Shown here in pieces: positions 16,810-25,329 of a stretch of DNA of 64,000 nt. The stretch spans positions 1-64,000 of the forward strand of contig JADKEV010000017.1 of the NCBI GenBank assembly GCA_016717855.1, in the 5' to 3' direction. The stretch is from Betaproteobacteria bacterium. Its GTDB lineage: Bacteria > Pseudomonadota > Gammaproteobacteria > Burkholderiales > Casimicrobiaceae. The notes under the pieces were generated by a model. That model did not search any database. It saw only the letters and a program-made list of their open reading frames with translations, and was not told where the DNA came from. The first letter of the stretch is position 1. The number at the start of each line of letters is the position of its first letter. Position numbers and translations under genes: made by a program.

Positions 16810-17883
16810 TCACATGCTTTGCAGCGCGCCGAGCAGCGCCGCATTCTCCGCCGGCGTGCCGATCGACAATCGCAGGCACTGCTCCAGCAGCGGGTGCCAG
16901 CCGTGCAGATTCTTGATCAGGATGCCGGCGTCCTTCAACCGTGCGAACGTCGCGTTCGCGTCCGGCACGCGCACCAGCAGGAAATTGGCCGCGCTGGAAA
17001 ACACCTGCACCCGCGGCAGCTGCGCCAGCCGGCCGGCCAGCGCGTCGCGTTCTGCGCGCAGCGTCGCGGCCTGGCCTTCCAGCACATCGGCGTGCTTGAG
17101 AACTGTCAGAGCGACCGCCTGCGTCAATGAATTCAGGTTGTAGGGCGGGCGCGCCTTGTCGAACTCGGCTATCCACGCCGGGTCGCCGAACGCATAGCCC
17201 AGCCGGATGCCGGCCAGCCCGAGCTTGGACAGCGTGCGCATCACGATCGCGTTCGGAAATTCCGCCAGCCGCTCGGCGAAGCTCACGCGCGCGAACGGGT
17301 GGTAGGCCTCGTCGATCACCACCAGCCCCGGCGCCGCGCGGACGATGCGCTCGATGTCGGCGAGCGGGAACAGGTTGCCCGTCGGGTTGTTCGGATACGC
17401 GAGGAAGATCAGCGACGGCGCCTCGCGCGCGATCGCGGACAGCACCGCTTCGGTGTCGAGCGTGAAATCGGGAAGCAGCGGCACGCCGACGTAGCGCATC
17501 TGCGCCAGCAACGCGTTGGCCTTGTACATCACGAACGACGGCTCGACCGCCAGCATGACCGCGCCGGGCCGGGCCAGCGCCACCGCGACGATCTGGATCA
17601 GTTCGTCGGAGCCGTTGCCCAGGATCAGCGCAAAGCGCTCGTCGATGCCGAGGGTCGCGCGCAGCGCGGCCTTGACCGCCGCCCCGCTCGCGTCGGGATA
17701 GCGGTTGATCGCCACCTCGGCCAGCTCCCGGCCGAGCGCCGCGCGCAGCGGTTCCGGCAGCCGGTACGGATTCTCCATCGCGTCGAGCTTGATCATCCCG
17801 GTCGCCGGCGCGACGTGGTAGGCGTTGATCGCGCGGATTTCCGGGCGGACGAGGATGGCAGCGAATTGCGCGGCGGTTTTCAT
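16810..17883 (-). CDS. hisC: histidinol-phosphate aminotransferase
   Basis: A PLP-dependent class-II aminotransferase of 357 residues. The N-terminal region holds KLDAMENPYRLPE. The cofactor region holds NNPTGN and VVIDEAYHPF. The PLP lysine is in MRTLSKLGLAGIRLGYA. The C-terminal LRLSIGTPAEN is present. It transaminates imidazole acetol phosphate to histidinol phosphate. The start at 17883 is 10 bases after the hisD stop. A longer frame to 17946 overlaps hisD and is rejected. Confidence 0.96.
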   Translation of the reverse strand: MKTAAQFAAILVRPEIRAINAYHVAPATGMIKLDAMENPYRLPEPLRAALGRELAEVAINRYPDASGAAVKAALRATLGIDERFALILGNGSDELIQIVAVALARPGAVMLAVEPSFVMYKANALLAQMRYVGVPLLPDFTLDTEAVLSAIAREAPSLIFLAYPNNPTGNLFPLADIERIVRAAPGLVVIDEAYHPFARVSFAERLAEFPNAIVMRTLSKLGLAGIRLGYAFGDPAWIAEFDKARPPYNLNSLTQAVALTVLKHADVLEGQAATLRAERDALAGRLAQLPRVQVFSSAANFLLVRVPDANATFARLKDAGILIKNLHGWHPLLEQCLRLSIGTPAENAALLGALQSM

Positions 17884-17893
17884 GGTGTCGATG

Positions 17894-19192
17894 TCACTTG
17901 AGTCGCAGTTCCGCCGCCCGCGCGTGCGCGGCGAGCCCCTCGCCATGCGCGAGCGTCGAGGCGATCGCGCCCAGCGTTTGCGCGCCGGCCGCGCTGACCG
18001 CGATAACGCTGCTGCGCTTCTGGAAATCGTAGACGCCCAGCGGTGAGGAAAAGCGCGCGCTGCGCGCCGTCGGCAGCACGTGATTGGGCCCGGCGCAGTA
18101 GTCGCCCAGCGCTTCCGACGTGTAGTGGCCTAGGAAGATGGCCCCGGCGTGCTGGACCAGCGGCAGCAGCGGCTCCGGTTCGGCCACCGCGAGTTCCATG
18201 TGCTCCGGCGCGATGGTGTTGGCGATCGCGCAGGCCTCGACCAGATCGCGGACCAGGATCAGCGCGCCGCGGCTGCCCAGCGACGCGGCGATCGTCGCCC
18301 GCCGCGGCATCGTGGGCAGCAGCCGCGCGATGCTCGCGGCCACCGCTTCGATCATCGCCGCGCTCGGGCTGAGCAGGATGGCCTGCGCCGCCTCGTCGTG
18401 CTCGGCCTGGGAAAAGAGATCCATCGCGACCCAGTCCGGGTTGGCCGACTCGTCGGCGATGACCAGGATCTCGGACGGACCGGCGATCATGTCGATGCCG
18501 ACCACGCCGAACACGCGGCGCTTGGCCGCCGCGACGTAGGCATTGCCGGGGCCGACGATCTTGTCGACCTGGCGTATCGACTGCGTGCCGTACGCGAGCG
18601 CGCCGATCGCCTGCGCGCCGCCGATCGCATACACCTGGTCGACGCCGGCGATATGCGCGGCGGCCAGCACCAGCGGATTGCGTTCCCCGCCCGGCGTGGG
18701 CACGACCATGATCAACTCGCCGACGCCGGCCACCTTCGCCGGCAGCGCGTTCATCAGCACCGACGACGGATACGCCGCCTTGCCGCCCGGCACGTACAAG
18801 CCTACGCGCTCGAGCGGCGTGACCTGCTGCCCGAGACGGGTGCCATCCTCCTCGACATACGACCAGGACGCTTGCAGCTGGTGCTGATGGAACAGCCGGA
18901 TGCGCTCGGCGGCGGCGGCCAGCGCATCTTTCTGCTCCGCCGGCAGCCCGGCATGCGCGCCCGCGAGCTGCTCCGGCGCGATCCGCAGCTGCGCGAGCTC
19001 GGTGACGTGCTGGCGATCGAAGCGGTTGGTGTAGTCGACGACGGCCGCGTCGCCGCGCAGATGCACGTCGGCGAGGATCCCGGCGACCGTGCGCTCGACG
19101 GCCTCGTCGAGCGTGGCCTCGAAGCGCGTGAGCGCGGCGAGCCTGGACGTGAAGTCCGCTGCGCGGGTATCCAGCCGTCGCATCACGGTCAT
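17894..19192 (-). CDS. hisD: histidinol dehydrogenase
   Basis: A protein of 432 residues. It oxidises histidinol to histidine in two NAD-dependent steps. Family motifs include YVPGGKAAYPSSVLMNALPAKVAGV, the DMIAGPSEILVIAD signature, a zinc-binding FSQAEHDEAAQ segment, and APEHMEL with the catalytic Glu-His. It overlaps hisG by 4 bases, so the two are probably coupled. Confidence 0.97.
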   Translation of the reverse strand: MTVMRRLDTRAADFTSRLAALTRFEATLDEAVERTVAGILADVHLRGDAAVVDYTNRFDRQHVTELAQLRIAPEQLAGAHAGLPAEQKDALAAAAERIRLFHQHQLQASWSYVEEDGTRLGQQVTPLERVGLYVPGGKAAYPSSVLMNALPAKVAGVGELIMVVPTPGGERNPLVLAAAHIAGVDQVYAIGGAQAIGALAYGTQSIRQVDKIVGPGNAYVAAAKRRVFGVVGIDMIAGPSEILVIADESANPDWVAMDLFSQAEHDEAAQAILLSPSAAMIEAVAASIARLLPTMPRRATIAASLGSRGALILVRDLVEACAIANTIAPEHMELAVAEPEPLLPLVQHAGAIFLGHYTSEALGDYCAGPNHVLPTARSARFSSPLGVYDFQKRSSVIAVSAAGAQTLGAIASTLAHGEGLAAHARAAELRLK

Positions 19193-19842
19193 GATGCCCC
19201 CCGGCGCCCTGCGACGGCGGCGCGAACGGTGTCCAGGATGCCCTGCAGCTCCGCGTGCTTGAGCTTGAGCGCGGCCTGGTTGACGATCAGCCGCGCGCTG
19301 ATGGCGTCGATTTCCTCGACGGGGACCAGCCCGTTGGCGCGCAGCGTGTTGCCGCTGGAGACCACGTCGACGATCGCCTCGGCCAGGCCCACCAGCGGCG
19401 CCAGTTCCATCGAGCCATAGAGCTTGATCAGGTCGACGTGCATGCGCTTGGCCGCGAAATGCTCGCGCGCGGTTTGCACGTACTTGGTCGCCACGCGCAG
19501 GCGCGCGCCGGACTGCACGGCGCCCGCATAGTCGAAGTCACCGCGGACGGCGACCATCATCCGGCAGCGCGCGATCTCGAGGTCGAGCGGCTGGTACAGC
19601 CCTTCGCCGCCGTGCTCGACCAGGACGTCCTTGCCCGCGACGCCGAGGTCGGCGGCGCCGTATTGCACGTAGGTCGGCACGTCGCTGGCGCGGACGATGA
19701 TGATCCGCGTGTCGGGGCGGCTGGTGCCGATGATCAGCTTGCGCGAGGACTCCGGATCCTCGGCGGGCACGATCCCGGCGGCCGCCAGCAGCGGCAGCGT
19801 TTCCTCGAAGATCCGCCCCTTGGAGAGCGCGATGGTGATCAT
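19189..19842 (-). CDS. hisG: ATP phosphoribosyltransferase, short form
   Basis: The first and committed enzyme of histidine synthesis. It has 217 residues from the ATG at 19842, which overlaps the murA stop by one base. Motifs include ITIALSKGRIFEETLPLL, DLGVAGKDVL and EAIVDVVSSGNTLRANGL. The length marks it as HisG-S, which lacks the C-terminal regulatory domain. In known cases it needs the HisRS-like partner HisZ for activity and feedback; hisZ is not in this window. Confidence 0.96.
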   Translation of the reverse strand: MITIALSKGRIFEETLPLLAAAGIVPAEDPESSRKLIIGTSRPDTRIIIVRASDVPTYVQYGAADLGVAGKDVLVEHGGEGLYQPLDLEIARCRMMVAVRGDFDYAGAVQSGARLRVATKYVQTAREHFAAKRMHVDLIKLYGSMELAPLVGLAEAIVDVVSSGNTLRANGLVPVEEIDAISARLIVNQAALKLKHAELQGILDTVRAAVAGRRGAS

Positions 19843-21098
19843 CACGCGGCGCGCCGGATGGAGGCGCCCAGCGCCGAAAGCTTGGATTCGATGCGCTCGT
19901 AGCCGCGATCCAGGTGATAGATGCGGTCGATCACGGTTTCGCCCTCGGCCACCAGCCCGGCGATGACCAGGCAGGCCGACGCGCGCAGGTCGGTCGCCAT
20001 CACCGCGGCGCCGGTGAGCCGGAGGACGCCCTTGACGATCGCGACATTCCCTTCCAGCTCGATGTTGGCGCCCAGGCGCTGCAGCTCCTGCACGTGCATC
20101 ATCCGGTTTTCGAAGATCGTCTCGGTGACCACGGCGGTGCCCTGCGCGATGGCATTCACCGCCAGCAACTGCGCCTGCATGTCGGTGGGAAACCCGGGAT
20201 AAGGCGCGGTCCGCACGTTGACCGAACGCAGCGGCCCCTGCCGGCGTATGCGCAGCGAGTCGGCGGCGACGTCGATCGTGGCCCCCGCCTCGACCAGCTT
20301 GTCGATCACGGCCACCAAGGTCGCCGGATCCGCATCCCGCACCAGCACGTCGCCGCCCGCCGCGGCCACCGCCGCGAGAAACGTGCCTGTCTCGATGCGG
20401 TCTGGCATGATCCGGTGCGCGGCGCCATGCAGGCTGGCGACGCCTTCGATGCGGATCTCGGCGGTGCCGGCGCCGGTGATCTTCGCGCCCATCGCGTTCA
20501 GGCAATGGGCCAGGTCGGTGACTTCCGGCTCGCGCGCCGCATTCTCGAGCACGGTCACGCCGTCGGCCAGGGTCGCGGCCATCATCACGTTCTCGGTGCC
20601 GGTGACGGTCACCATGTCGAACAGGATCCTGGCGCCCTTCAGCCGCGACGCCGTGGCGTGGATGTAGCCATGCGCGATGGAGATCGCGGCGCCCATCGCC
20701 TCGAGCGCCTTGATATGCTGGTCGACCGGGCGCACGCCGATCGCGCAGCCGCCGGGCAGCGAAACCACCGCCTCGCCGAAGCGCGCGACCAGCGGACCCA
20801 GCACCAGGATCGAGGCGCGCATGGTCTTTACCAGATCGTACGACGCGGTATGGCCGGTGAGCGTGCGCGCCTGCAGGGTCAACGCATGCCGCGCGGGATC
20901 GGCCTCCGCCGTCACGCCCATCTTCTCCAGCAGCCGGCGCGCCGTCGCGACGTCGCGCAAGTCCGGCACGTTGGTCAGCGCCAGCGGGTCCGGCGTGAGC
21001 AGGCTCGCGCACAGGATGGGCAGCGCCGCGTTCTTCGCGCCGGACACGCCGACCACGCCGTGCAGCAGCGCGCCGCCGGTGAGCACCAGCTTATCCAC
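19842..21098 (-). CDS. murA: UDP-N-acetylglucosamine enolpyruvyl transferase
   Basis: A protein of 418 residues that carries out the first committed step of peptidoglycan precursor synthesis. The catalytic loop is LPGGCAIGVRP with Cys118, the fosfomycin target in this family. GAKNAALPIL near the N-terminus and GFPTDMQAQ are also diagnostic. It sits between bolA and hisG, as in most betaproteobacteria. Its end overlaps hisG by one base and its start overlaps bolA by 8. Confidence 0.97.
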   Translation of the reverse strand: MDKLVLTGGALLHGVVGVSGAKNAALPILCASLLTPDPLALTNVPDLRDVATARRLLEKMGVTAEADPARHALTLQARTLTGHTASYDLVKTMRASILVLGPLVARFGEAVVSLPGGCAIGVRPVDQHIKALEAMGAAISIAHGYIHATASRLKGARILFDMVTVTGTENVMMAATLADGVTVLENAAREPEVTDLAHCLNAMGAKITGAGTAEIRIEGVASLHGAAHRIMPDRIETGTFLAAVAAAGGDVLVRDADPATLVAVIDKLVEAGATIDVAADSLRIRRQGPLRSVNVRTAPYPGFPTDMQAQLLAVNAIAQGTAVVTETIFENRMMHVQELQRLGANIELEGNVAIVKGVLRLTGAAVMATDLRASACLVIAGLVAEGETVIDRIYHLDRGYERIESKLSALGASIRRAA

Positions 21099-21345
21099 GC
21101 GCGGCCCCCGCTTTGGCCGCCCATGCCTCGGGTGTCCATGTCTCCAGCGACAGCGCGTGGATCTCCTCGCGCATCCTGTCGCCCAGCACCTGGTACACGA
21201 GCTGATGCTGGCGCACCCGCGAGAGGCCGGCGAATTTCTCGCTGACGATCACCGCGCGAAAGTGCTGGCCGTCGCCCTCGACCTCGAGATGCGCGCACGG
21301 CAGACCGCCGGCGATGTAGCCCTGGATTGCTTCGGGGGTTGTCAT
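21091..21345 (-). CDS. BolA-family protein (IbaG-like)
   Basis: A protein of 84 residues starting MTTPEAIQGYIAGGLPC. It shows the BolA pattern: a VEGDGQHFRAVIVSEKFAGLSRVRQHQLVY core with the conserved His, then HALSLETWTPEAW. BolA proteins pair with monothiol glutaredoxins in iron-sulfur handling. The adjacency to murA is that of E. coli ibaG. The frame is open far upstream, but the family start is the ATG at 21345. Confidence 0.93.
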   Translation of the reverse strand: MTTPEAIQGYIAGGLPCAHLEVEGDGQHFRAVIVSEKFAGLSRVRQHQLVYQVLGDRMREEIHALSLETWTPEAWAAKAGAARG

Positions 21346-21402
21346 AGTCGTTCCATTCTCTGCAATTTCATCGGGGCCTGCTCCGCGGCCCACGTGGTGC
21401 CC

Positions 21403-21504
21403 GTAGGATGGGTGGAGCGGAGCGATGACCATCATCGGTGGGGGAATGATGGGTATCGCTGCGCCACACAAATGATGGGTATCGCTCCGCTCCACCCATC
21501 CTAC
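21403..21504. repeat. intergenic inverted-repeat element, copy 2
   Basis: The 31-base terminus lies at 21403-21433 (slightly degenerate) and again in inverse orientation, intact, at 21474-21504. A third, partial inverse copy (GATGGGTATCGCTGCGCC) lies at 21448-21465 inside. The element is 102 bases long and fills the gap between bolA and the ABC permease gene. It is the same family as the elements at 8790, 28196 and 33993. Confidence 0.85.
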
Positions 21505-22274
21505 TGTCTCAATTTGTAGCCACGCTGCAGCAGCAGCAGCGTGACCAGCGACAGTCCCAGCGCGGAGCCGCCGACCACCAGCAGACTCGTTGCCGGCGGC
21601 ACGTCGGACAGGCCGAAAAATCCGTAACGAAAGCCGTCGATCATATAGAAGAACGGATTGAAGCGCGACAGTCCCTGCCAGAACGGCGGCAGCGAGTGGA
21701 TCGAATAGAACACGCCGGAGAGAAAGGTCAGCGGCAGGATCACGAAGTTCTGGAACGCGGCCAGCTGGTCGAATTTTTCCGCCCAGATGCCGGCGATCAG
21801 TCCCAGCGTGCCCAGGATGGCGCTGCCCAGGCAGGCGAACGCCAGTGTCCAGAACGGGTGCGGAAAGCCGGCCAGAAAGCCGGGTGGCGCGAACCACAGC
21901 GTAACCAGGAACACGCCGCCGCCGACGACCAGCCCGCGACCCATCGCCGCCAGCACGTAGGCGCCGAAGATCTCCAGCGGCGACAGCGGCGGCAGCAGGA
22001 TGAAAATCAGGTTGCCGGTGATCTTGGACTGGATCAGGCTGGATGAACTGTTGGCGAACGCGTTCTGCAGCACCGACATCATCACCAGTCCGGGGATCAG
22101 GAACGCGGTGTAGCCGACGCGGCCATCGTAAACGCTCACGCGGCCTTCCAGCGTGTGCGAGAAGATCAGCAGATACAGCAGCGCCGTGATCACCGGCGCC
22201 AGTATGGTCTGGAACGCCACCTTCCAGAACCGCAGCAGTTCCTTGTACAGCAGCGTGAGCCAGCCCGAACTCAC
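21501..22274 (-). CDS. ABC-2 type transporter permease
   Basis: A protein of 257 residues from a GTG at 22274 that overlaps the ATPase gene stop (GTGA). It has six membrane helices, with the family segments LLYKELLRFWKVAFQTILAP, PLTFLSGVFYSIHSLP and a FNPFFYMIDGFRYGF loop. This resembles the NodJ/YadH group of ABC-2 exporters. The substrate is unknown. Its place between mlaB and bolA is conserved in betaproteobacteria and suggests an envelope role. The last codons lie inside the end of the repeat element at 21403-21504. Confidence 0.92.
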   Translation of the reverse strand: MSSGWLTLLYKELLRFWKVAFQTILAPVITALLYLLIFSHTLEGRVSVYDGRVGYTAFLIPGLVMMSVLQNAFANSSSSLIQSKITGNLIFILLPPLSPLEIFGAYVLAAMGRGLVVGGGVFLVTLWFAPPGFLAGFPHPFWTLAFACLGSAILGTLGLIAGIWAEKFDQLAAFQNFVILPLTFLSGVFYSIHSLPPFWQGLSRFNPFFYMIDGFRYGFFGLSDVPPATSLLVVGGSALGLSLVTLLLLQRGYKLRQ

Positions 22275-23167
22275 GACGCCCGCCCCATGATGCGCAGGAA
22301 CACGTCTTCCAGGTCGGCCTCCTGCAGCGCCAGGTCGGTGAAGCGGATGCCACCGGTGCGGTAGGCGGCCAGCAACTGCTCGAGTTCCGCGTAGTTGGCC
22401 AGGTTGAAGAACAGTACGTCGCCTTCGCGCCGGACCAGCTTGCCCGCGAACGCCGCCGGCGCCGCCGGCGCGGTGATCCGGATGGTCACGCCCTCGTAGC
22501 CGTGCAGCAGCGTCTGCTTTTCCTCCAGCGCGACGACCCGACCTTCCTTGAGCATCGCGATGCGCCCGCACAGCTCCTCGGCTTCCTCCAGGTAATGCGT
22601 GGTCAGGATGATCGTGTGCCCGCTCTGGTTCAATTCGCGCACGAAGGCCCACAGGCTCTGGCGCAACCCGACATCGACGCCCGCGGTCGGCTCGTCGAGC
22701 ACGATCACCTGCGGCTTGTGGACCAGTGCCTGCCCGACCAGGACGCGGCGCTTCATCCCGCCGGAGAGCGAACGCATGTTCGCGTGGGCCTTGTCGGTCA
22801 GGCCGAGCTTGGCCAGGATTTCGTCGATCCACGCATCGGTCTTGCGCAGGCCGAAATACCCGGCCTGGAAGCGCAGCGTCTCGCGCACGGTGAAGAACGG
22901 GTCGAAGACCAGTTCCTGCGGCACGACGCCCAAGCTGCGCCGCGCCTGCCGGTAGTCGGCGACCACGTCGTAACCCATCACCGACACGGCGCCGGCGTCG
23001 GCCCGGGTAAGTCCGGCGAGGATGCTGATCAGCGTGGTCTTGCCCGCGCCATTGGGTCCAAGCAGCCCGAAGAACTCCCCCTCCCGGACGTCGAGGTCGA
23101 TCCCGTCCAGCGCGCGGACGGGTCCGAACGCCTTCCTGAGTTGTCGAACGGAAACGGCAACCGTCAT
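22271..23167 (-). CDS. ABC-2 type transporter ATP-binding protein
   Basis: A protein of 298 residues with all ATPase motifs: Walker A GPNGAGKTT, signature LSGGMKRR, Walker B VIVLDEPTAGVD and the H-loop TTHYLEEAEEL. It has a C-terminal extension of about 70 residues beyond the ATPase core, common in the YadG/CcmA-like group. It is coupled to the permease by a 4-base overlap. The substrate is not evident. Confidence 0.93.
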   Translation of the reverse strand: MTVAVSVRQLRKAFGPVRALDGIDLDVREGEFFGLLGPNGAGKTTLISILAGLTRADAGAVSVMGYDVVADYRQARRSLGVVPQELVFDPFFTVRETLRFQAGYFGLRKTDAWIDEILAKLGLTDKAHANMRSLSGGMKRRVLVGQALVHKPQVIVLDEPTAGVDVGLRQSLWAFVRELNQSGHTIILTTHYLEEAEELCGRIAMLKEGRVVALEEKQTLLHGYEGVTIRITAPAAPAAFAGKLVRREGDVLFFNLANYAELEQLLAAYRTGGIRFTDLALQEADLEDVFLRIMGRAS

Positions 23168-23204
23168 CGATGCAAGGGGCGGGGATTCGCGGGGAACAGC
23201 CGGG

Positions 23205-23513
23205 TTACGCAGTGATCAGGTCGTCGACGCCGTAGAGCTTGGCCAGCGTGATGACGTTGGCCGGGATGTTCAGGCAATGAATCTTGCGGCCCTTCTTTTC
23301 CGCGTCGCGCTGCCACTTGAAGATCAGCGCCAGCGCCGCGGAGTCGGCCTCGGTGACGCCGGCGAAGTCGATCGTCGCATCACCCTCCTCCGGCCAGTGC
23401 TCGCGCGCCGACTCGACATAGACCGAGGCGGTGGCGATGGTCAGCGGGCCGGCCAGCGCGAATCCGCCGGCGATCGGCTGCATCATCGGGGCGGGCGTGA
23501 TGTCGGGCTTCAC
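23205..23513 (-). CDS. mlaB: STAS-domain protein MlaB of the phospholipid transport complex
   Basis: A protein of 102 residues with a STAS fold; the conserved segment is DATIDFAGVTEADSAALALIFKWQRDAEKKGR, in which the Asp-Ser turn is typical. MlaB binds the MlaF ATPase and stabilises the inner-membrane MlaFEDB complex. It overlaps mlaC by 4 bases. It is followed after 37 bases by the ABC-2 transporter pair. Confidence 0.9.
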   Translation of the reverse strand: MKPDITPAPMMQPIAGGFALAGPLTIATASVYVESAREHWPEEGDATIDFAGVTEADSAALALIFKWQRDAEKKGRKIHCLNIPANVITLAKLYGVDDLITA

Positions 23514-24106
23514 GACTTGTTCTTGGCGACCAGCGTCTTGAGCAGTCCATCCACCCCGGAGTCGCGGATCGCGTTGTTGAACTCCTCCCGGTAGTTGGTC
23601 ACCAGGCTCACGCCGCCGACGATGACGTCGTACGCCTTCCAGCCCTCGCCCTTCTTTTCCATGCTGTAGTCGATCCCGATCGGCTGCCCGCCCGGCGCGG
23701 TGACCGTGGTGCGGACGGTGACATCGGTGTCGGCCGGCTGCATGCGCAGCGGCTTGAAGTCCATCACGTGGTTCTGGTAGTTCGACAGCGCGCCCGAATA
23801 GGTGCGGATCAGCAACGTCTTGAACTCGACTGCCAGCGCCTTCTGCTGCTCGGGGGTGGCCTTGCTCCAGTTGCGGCCCATCGCCAGCGCCGTCATCCGG
23901 AGGAAGTCGAAGTTGCCCGCGATCTTGCCGTCGACCAGGTCGTGCAGCTTCTTCTTGTTTCCGGACTGGATTTCCTTGTCGGCCTTCAATGTCGCGATGA
24001 CATCGCTGGCGACCCGCTTGATCAGCGCGTCGGGACCTTCCTGGGCGTGCGCGGCGAAGGCCGCCAGTCCCAGGCTCAACAGCATCAGCATCAGTAGTCG
24101 TTTCAT
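23510..24106 (-). CDS. mlaC: periplasmic phospholipid carrier MlaC
   Basis: A protein of 198 residues. The signal peptide (about 1-21) ends AAHA/Q. The mature part is the Ttg2/toluene-tolerance fold, with PDALIKRVASDVIATLKADKE at the start and FKTLLIRTYSGALSNYQ in the middle. It ferries phospholipids across the periplasm between MlaA and MlaFEDB. It follows mlaA after 56 bases. Confidence 0.94.
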   Translation of the reverse strand: MKRLLMLMLLSLGLAAFAAHAQEGPDALIKRVASDVIATLKADKEIQSGNKKKLHDLVDGKIAGNFDFLRMTALAMGRNWSKATPEQQKALAVEFKTLLIRTYSGALSNYQNHVMDFKPLRMQPADTDVTVRTTVTAPGGQPIGIDYSMEKKGEGWKAYDVIVGGVSLVTNYREEFNNAIRDSGVDGLLKTLVAKNKS

Positions 24107-24162
24107 GTTTCCTCTATGGTTGGCGCTGCCGCCTGCGGCCGTGCGACCGCCCGCGGCAAAGG

Positions 24163-24862
24163 TTAGTTATCGTCGTCTTTCGGCGGCTTGCCGTCGTAGA
24201 CCAGGCTCCTGCGCCGCTGCGTGTAGGCGCTGCGGACAAACGTGTACTTGTCGAGCGCGGCGCCCTGCAGCAGATCCTCGGTGCCAAGCAGGCCGGCACG
24301 CGCGTCCAGCACGCGAAGGCCGAGCACCCCGTATTCAGCCGAGGGGGGCCTCACCTCACCGACCGGATCAATCAGCGCGTGCGCCACCAGCCCGCCCGTA
24401 TCGCGCACGTTCGACGGCCCGAGCAGCGGCAGCACCAGGTACGGGCCGTTCCCCACGCCCCACCAGCCGAGTGTCTGTCCGAAATCCTCGCCATACTTTT
24501 CGAGGCCGGCTTCGGTGGCGATGTCGAAGATCCCGCCCAGGCCGAAGGTCGAGTTCACCAGCACCCGGCTCAGGTCGCTGCCAAACGGATCCTTCTTGCC
24601 CTGCAGCAGGTTGTTGATCGCGGAGAACGCGTCGCCCAAGTTGCCGAAGACGTTGGAAACGCCGGTGCGCACCAGCCGGGGCACGATGTCGACATAGCCC
24701 TGGGCGATCGGCCTCACCACGTTGCGGTCCAGCGCGTCATTGACGTTGAAGATCACGCGGTTGACGGACTCGAGCGGGTCGTAGACCTGCGCGCGCGCGG
24801 CGCCGGCCGCGTGCAAGCGCCAGCAGCAGTGCGGCCAGGGCCGGAATTCGATTGCGCTTCAT
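24163..24862 (-). CDS. mlaA: outer-membrane lipid-asymmetry protein MlaA (VacJ), frameshifted in the signal peptide
   Basis: The body of the protein (QVYDPLESVNRVIFN, DLSRVLVNSTFGLGG, GPYLVLPLLGPSNVRD) is clearly MlaA, which removes misplaced phospholipids from the outer leaflet. That frame opens only at a TTG at 24816, immediately before the mature domain. The natural start is the ATG at 24862, which overlaps the mlaD stop (ATGA) and opens a good signal peptide, MKRNRIPALAALLLAL. That frame then runs off. One base too many near 24805-24820 separates the two parts. Joined, the protein has about 232 residues. No lipobox cysteine is seen. Either a real mutation or a sequencing error. Confidence 0.85.
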
Positions 24863-25329
24863 TTCTTGTCGCCTCCTTCGGCAGCCTTGCCGAACATGAA
24901 CTGGCCGAGCAGTTTTTCCAGCACCACCGCCGATTGCGTCTTGGCGATGCGATCGCCATCCTTGAGGGTGGCCGTATCGCCACCCGGCTCCAGCCCCAGG
25001 TACTGTTCGCCCAGCAGGCCCGAGGTCAGGATCGAGGCTATCGTATCCTTTGTGAACTGGTACGTCGGTTCGATGCGCAACGTAGCGATCGCTTCGTAGG
25101 TCTTCGGATCGAGCCGGATTTTCTCGACCCGGCCCACCACCACGCCGGCGCTCTTGACCGGCGCGCGCACCTTCAACCCGCCGATGTTGTCGAAGCGGGC
25201 ATCCAGGTGGTAGCCCTCGTCGGACTTGAACGTAGCCAGGTTGCCGACCTTCAGCGACAGGAAGACGATCGCGCCCAGTCCCAGCGCGACAAAGATGCCG
25301 ACCCACAGGTCGATGGTCGTGCGGTTCAT
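24859..25329 (-). CDS. mlaD: MCE-domain phospholipid transport protein MlaD
   Basis: A protein of 156 residues: an N-terminal membrane anchor (LWVGIFVALGLGAIVFLSL), then one MCE domain (about 38-118) with VRAPVKSAGVVVGRV and the ITSGLLGEQYLGLEPGG-like loop. It forms the hexameric ring of the Mla complex in the periplasm. It overlaps mlaE by 4 bases upstream and the true mlaA start by 4 downstream. Confidence 0.95.
   Translation of the reverse strand: MNRTTIDLWVGIFVALGLGAIVFLSLKVGNLATFKSDEGYHLDARFDNIGGLKVRAPVKSAGVVVGRVEKIRLDPKTYEAIATLRIEPTYQFTKDTIASILTSGLLGEQYLGLEPGGDTATLKDGDRIAKTQSAVVLEKLLGQFMFGKAAEGGDKK

Noticed and set aside
19189..21012. Long minus-strand frame reading through murA into hisG
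   Set aside because: Only the last 217 codons (hisG) are real; the upstream part is an alternative frame of murA.
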